Below, piece after piece: positions 5,586-7,088 of a stretch of DNA of 7,088 nt (positions within the stretch are counted from its first letter, which is position 1; the number at the start of each line of letters is the position of its first letter). The position numbers were made by a program, and so were the translations under genes. The notes under the pieces were generated by a model. It searched no databases, had not been told where the DNA came from, and was given only the letters and a program-made list of their open reading frames with translations. Source of the DNA: Sva-07 sp035529175 (lineage in GTDB: Bacteria > Actinomycetota > Acidimicrobiia > Acidimicrobiales > Ilumatobacteraceae); the NCBI GenBank assembly GCA_035529175.1, contig DATKXG010000087.1, positions 1 to 7,088 of the forward strand, written 5' to 3'.

Positions 5586-7085
5586 TCAGCCCTCGGCGGA
5601 GGCGTCCTCGGTGATGGCCTCGTCCTCGGCAGGCTCCTCGACGGTGCCTTCGGCCTCGTTGACCACGAGGGCCGTGACCATGCCGAACATGCCGGTGTCA
5701 CGCTCGACGTGGGTGAGGATGTGGCAGTGCCAGACCCAGACACCGGGGTCGACGGCCTGGTAGATCACCGAGTAGCGCTCGCCCGGTGCGACGTTGACCG
5801 TGTCGGCCCAGTACGGGTAGTCGAGCGCAATGCCGTCCTTGGCGTACACCAACTGCGGGAACTGGTGCTGGTGCATCGGATGCGCCGTCAGCCCCTCGTT
5901 GTAGTAGTCGGCAGCAACCCAGTCGCCCTCGTTGAGCACCAGCGGCTCGGTGCCGGGGAAGCTCTTGCCGTTCAGCGTGAGGCCGATCGTGCCAGCGTCG
6001 TTGAGCACCATCGGCAACTCGACGTCGGGCTCGAAGTCCTCGGCGATGGTGACACCGCTGATCGTCTCGCCACGGGGATACGGACGGTCGCCGATCCGGA
6101 AGGCACCGAACATGCCGTTCGGCACCGAGATCTGCGAGTGGAGGTGAGCGTGGTACATACCGATCGATGCGCGGTCGGCGAGGAACTCGTAGGTGAACGT
6201 CTCACCGGTCTTGATCGGATCCTGCGTGAACGGCGACACGCCGTCCATGTCGTTCGGCGTGCGAATTCCGTGCCAGTGGATGTCGGTGCCCATCGGCGTG
6301 TTGTTGGTCAGCTCGACCTGCACGTTGTCGCCGACGTCGACGATCATCTGCGGGCCGGGGATCTGACCGTTGTACGCCCAGCCCTCGACGATCTGGCCCG
6401 GGGCGACCTCCCAGTCGATGATCGACGCCTCGAGCTTGAACAGCTTCGTGCCGTCGGGCAGGATCTCGGGCTCGAGGATCTGGTTGCCCTTGCCCTCGGT
6501 CTCGGCCGGGAACTCGAGCATCGAGTTGACCATGATCGCGTCCATCTCATCCGCGTCGAAGTCTGGTGAGGTGTGGTCGTGGGTACCACCGGCGGCGGCC
6601 TCACCGGTCGGCAACGGCGTGTTGGTGATCGCCAGCGGAGCGACCATGCCGGACTCGGCGTGGCCGGCGACGCTGCAGTACAGCTCGTAGGTGCCCACGT
6701 CGAGCGAGCCCAGGCCGAGCGTGGCGTTCTCGCCACCGTTCAGCATCGGCGTCTCGGCGCCCGTTTCGCGGACGACGAGGTTGTGCTGCTGACTGCCGTT
6801 GTTGGTGACCAGCAACGACACGTCGCCAGGTGCCGCTTCGAGGTCACCTTCGATCTTGAACTCCGACAGGGTGACACCGAGCGTCGTCGCTTCGGCTGCA
6901 CCGTCGCCGCCGGCTCCGCCGCCGTCGTCCTCATCGCGCAGCAGACCGATCAGACCGATGATGACCACGGTCGCCACCAGTGCGATCAGCACGCCGGCCA
7001 TGGCAATGAACACCAGTCCACCACCGCCCTCGTTGCCACCCTTGTCGGGTGTGGTCGAGGCAGGGGGTTCTTCCAGAACGGTCAC
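5586..7085 (-). CDS. Membrane-anchored multicopper oxidase with an extra N-terminal cupredoxin domain
   Basis: A 499-residue copper enzyme predicted to act outside the membrane, oxidising a substrate (phenols, metal ions or similar) and reducing O2 to water. Order: a short N-terminus; a membrane helix or uncleaved anchor (about 24-49); an acidic Gly-rich linker; a plastocyanin-like domain (66-154) with a full blue-copper set His101, Cys137, His142 and Met147; a linker containing HDH; then a two-domain oxidase. Oxidase domain 1 carries HWHG (His270, His272) and YHAHLH (His312, His314) but no type 1 Cys. Domain 2 carries HPMHQH (His402, His405, His407) and HCHILTH (His453, Cys454, His455, His459) with likely axial Met466. 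All eight trinuclear-cluster histidines are present, arguing for an oxidase and not a nitrite reductase. The GTG start at 7085 is 3 bases from the window edge, so the true start may lie beyond it. The acidic C-terminal tail is unassigned. Confidence 0.93.
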   Translation of the reverse strand: MTVLEEPPASTTPDKGGNEGGGGLVFIAMAGVLIALVATVVIIGLIGLLRDEDDGGGAGGDGAAEATTLGVTLSEFKIEGDLEAAPGDVSLLVTNNGSQQHNLVVRETGAETPMLNGGENATLGLGSLDVGTYELYCSVAGHAESGMVAPLAITNTPLPTGEAAAGGTHDHTSPDFDADEMDAIMVNSMLEFPAETEGKGNQILEPEILPDGTKLFKLEASIIDWEVAPGQIVEGWAYNGQIPGPQMIVDVGDNVQVELTNNTPMGTDIHWHGIRTPNDMDGVSPFTQDPIKTGETFTYEFLADRASIGMYHAHLHSQISVPNGMFGAFRIGDRPYPRGETISGVTIAEDFEPDVELPMVLNDAGTIGLTLNGKSFPGTEPLVLNEGDWVAADYYNEGLTAHPMHQHQFPQLVYAKDGIALDYPYWADTVNVAPGERYSVIYQAVDPGVWVWHCHILTHVERDTGMFGMVTALVVNEAEGTVEEPAEDEAITEDASAEG

Positions 7086-7088
7086 GCA

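Noticed and set aside
5580..6569. Long + strand open frame (329 codons) opposite the multicopper oxidase
   Set aside because: The opposite strand carries all copper motifs; this frame shows only a monotonous Val/Asp/Arg-rich shadow.

Overview
The window comes from a GC-rich actinobacterial chromosome. High GC, a SigE-type ECF sigma factor, 4-base start/stop overlaps, GTG starts and a two-gene ergothioneine locus all fit. The marine/soil class Acidimicrobiia (Ilumatobacter-like) is my best guess, but it is an inference from gene style and not proven by a marker. There are seven genes: two are cut by or abut the window edges, and coding density is high. No RNA gene, CRISPR array or mobile element was seen.

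Layout. Bases 1-1248 (+ strand) hold the 3' end of an unrecognised gene. A peptidase S51/cyanophycinase-like protein overlaps it by 4 bases (GTGA), and a small single-domain cupin follows 31 bp later; the three look like one transcription unit. A 151-bp gap carries a possible ECF-type promoter. Bases 1400-3084 (+) hold an ECF sigma factor coupled by an ATGA overlap to a single-pass membrane protein. Its extracytoplasmic part contains two copies of a beta-rich domain resembling allene-oxide-cyclase/dirigent-like barrels. By position it should be the cognate anti-sigma factor, but it has no zinc-anti-sigma motif and no cysteine. A perfect 15-bp hairpin (3100-3133) separates this pair from the convergent genes.

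Bases 3164-5484 (- strand) encode EgtB and EgtD, 8 bp apart. EgtD trimethylates histidine to hercynine; EgtB is the iron enzyme that oxidatively joins hercynine to a thiol on the way to ergothioneine. Every histidine-pocket residue I could check in EgtD is present. EgtB is of the widespread non-mycobacterial type, which fits the absence of egtA and egtC next to it. In front of egtB is a GGGAACA-N16-CGTT element, the form recognised by SigH/SigR-type redox-stress sigma factors, only 10 bases from the ATG. Upstream on the same strand (5586-7085) is a membrane-anchored multicopper oxidase with an extra N-terminal blue-copper domain, separated from egtB by a hairpin.

How it works together. Three themes sit side by side: an envelope-sensing sigma/membrane-protein pair, low-molecular-weight thiol synthesis, and periplasmic copper oxidase chemistry. 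The egtB promoter candidate would tie ergothioneine synthesis to an oxidative-stress sigma factor. Its spacer differs from that of the candidate promoter of the local sigma gene, so the local sigma factor is not necessarily the one acting on egtB.
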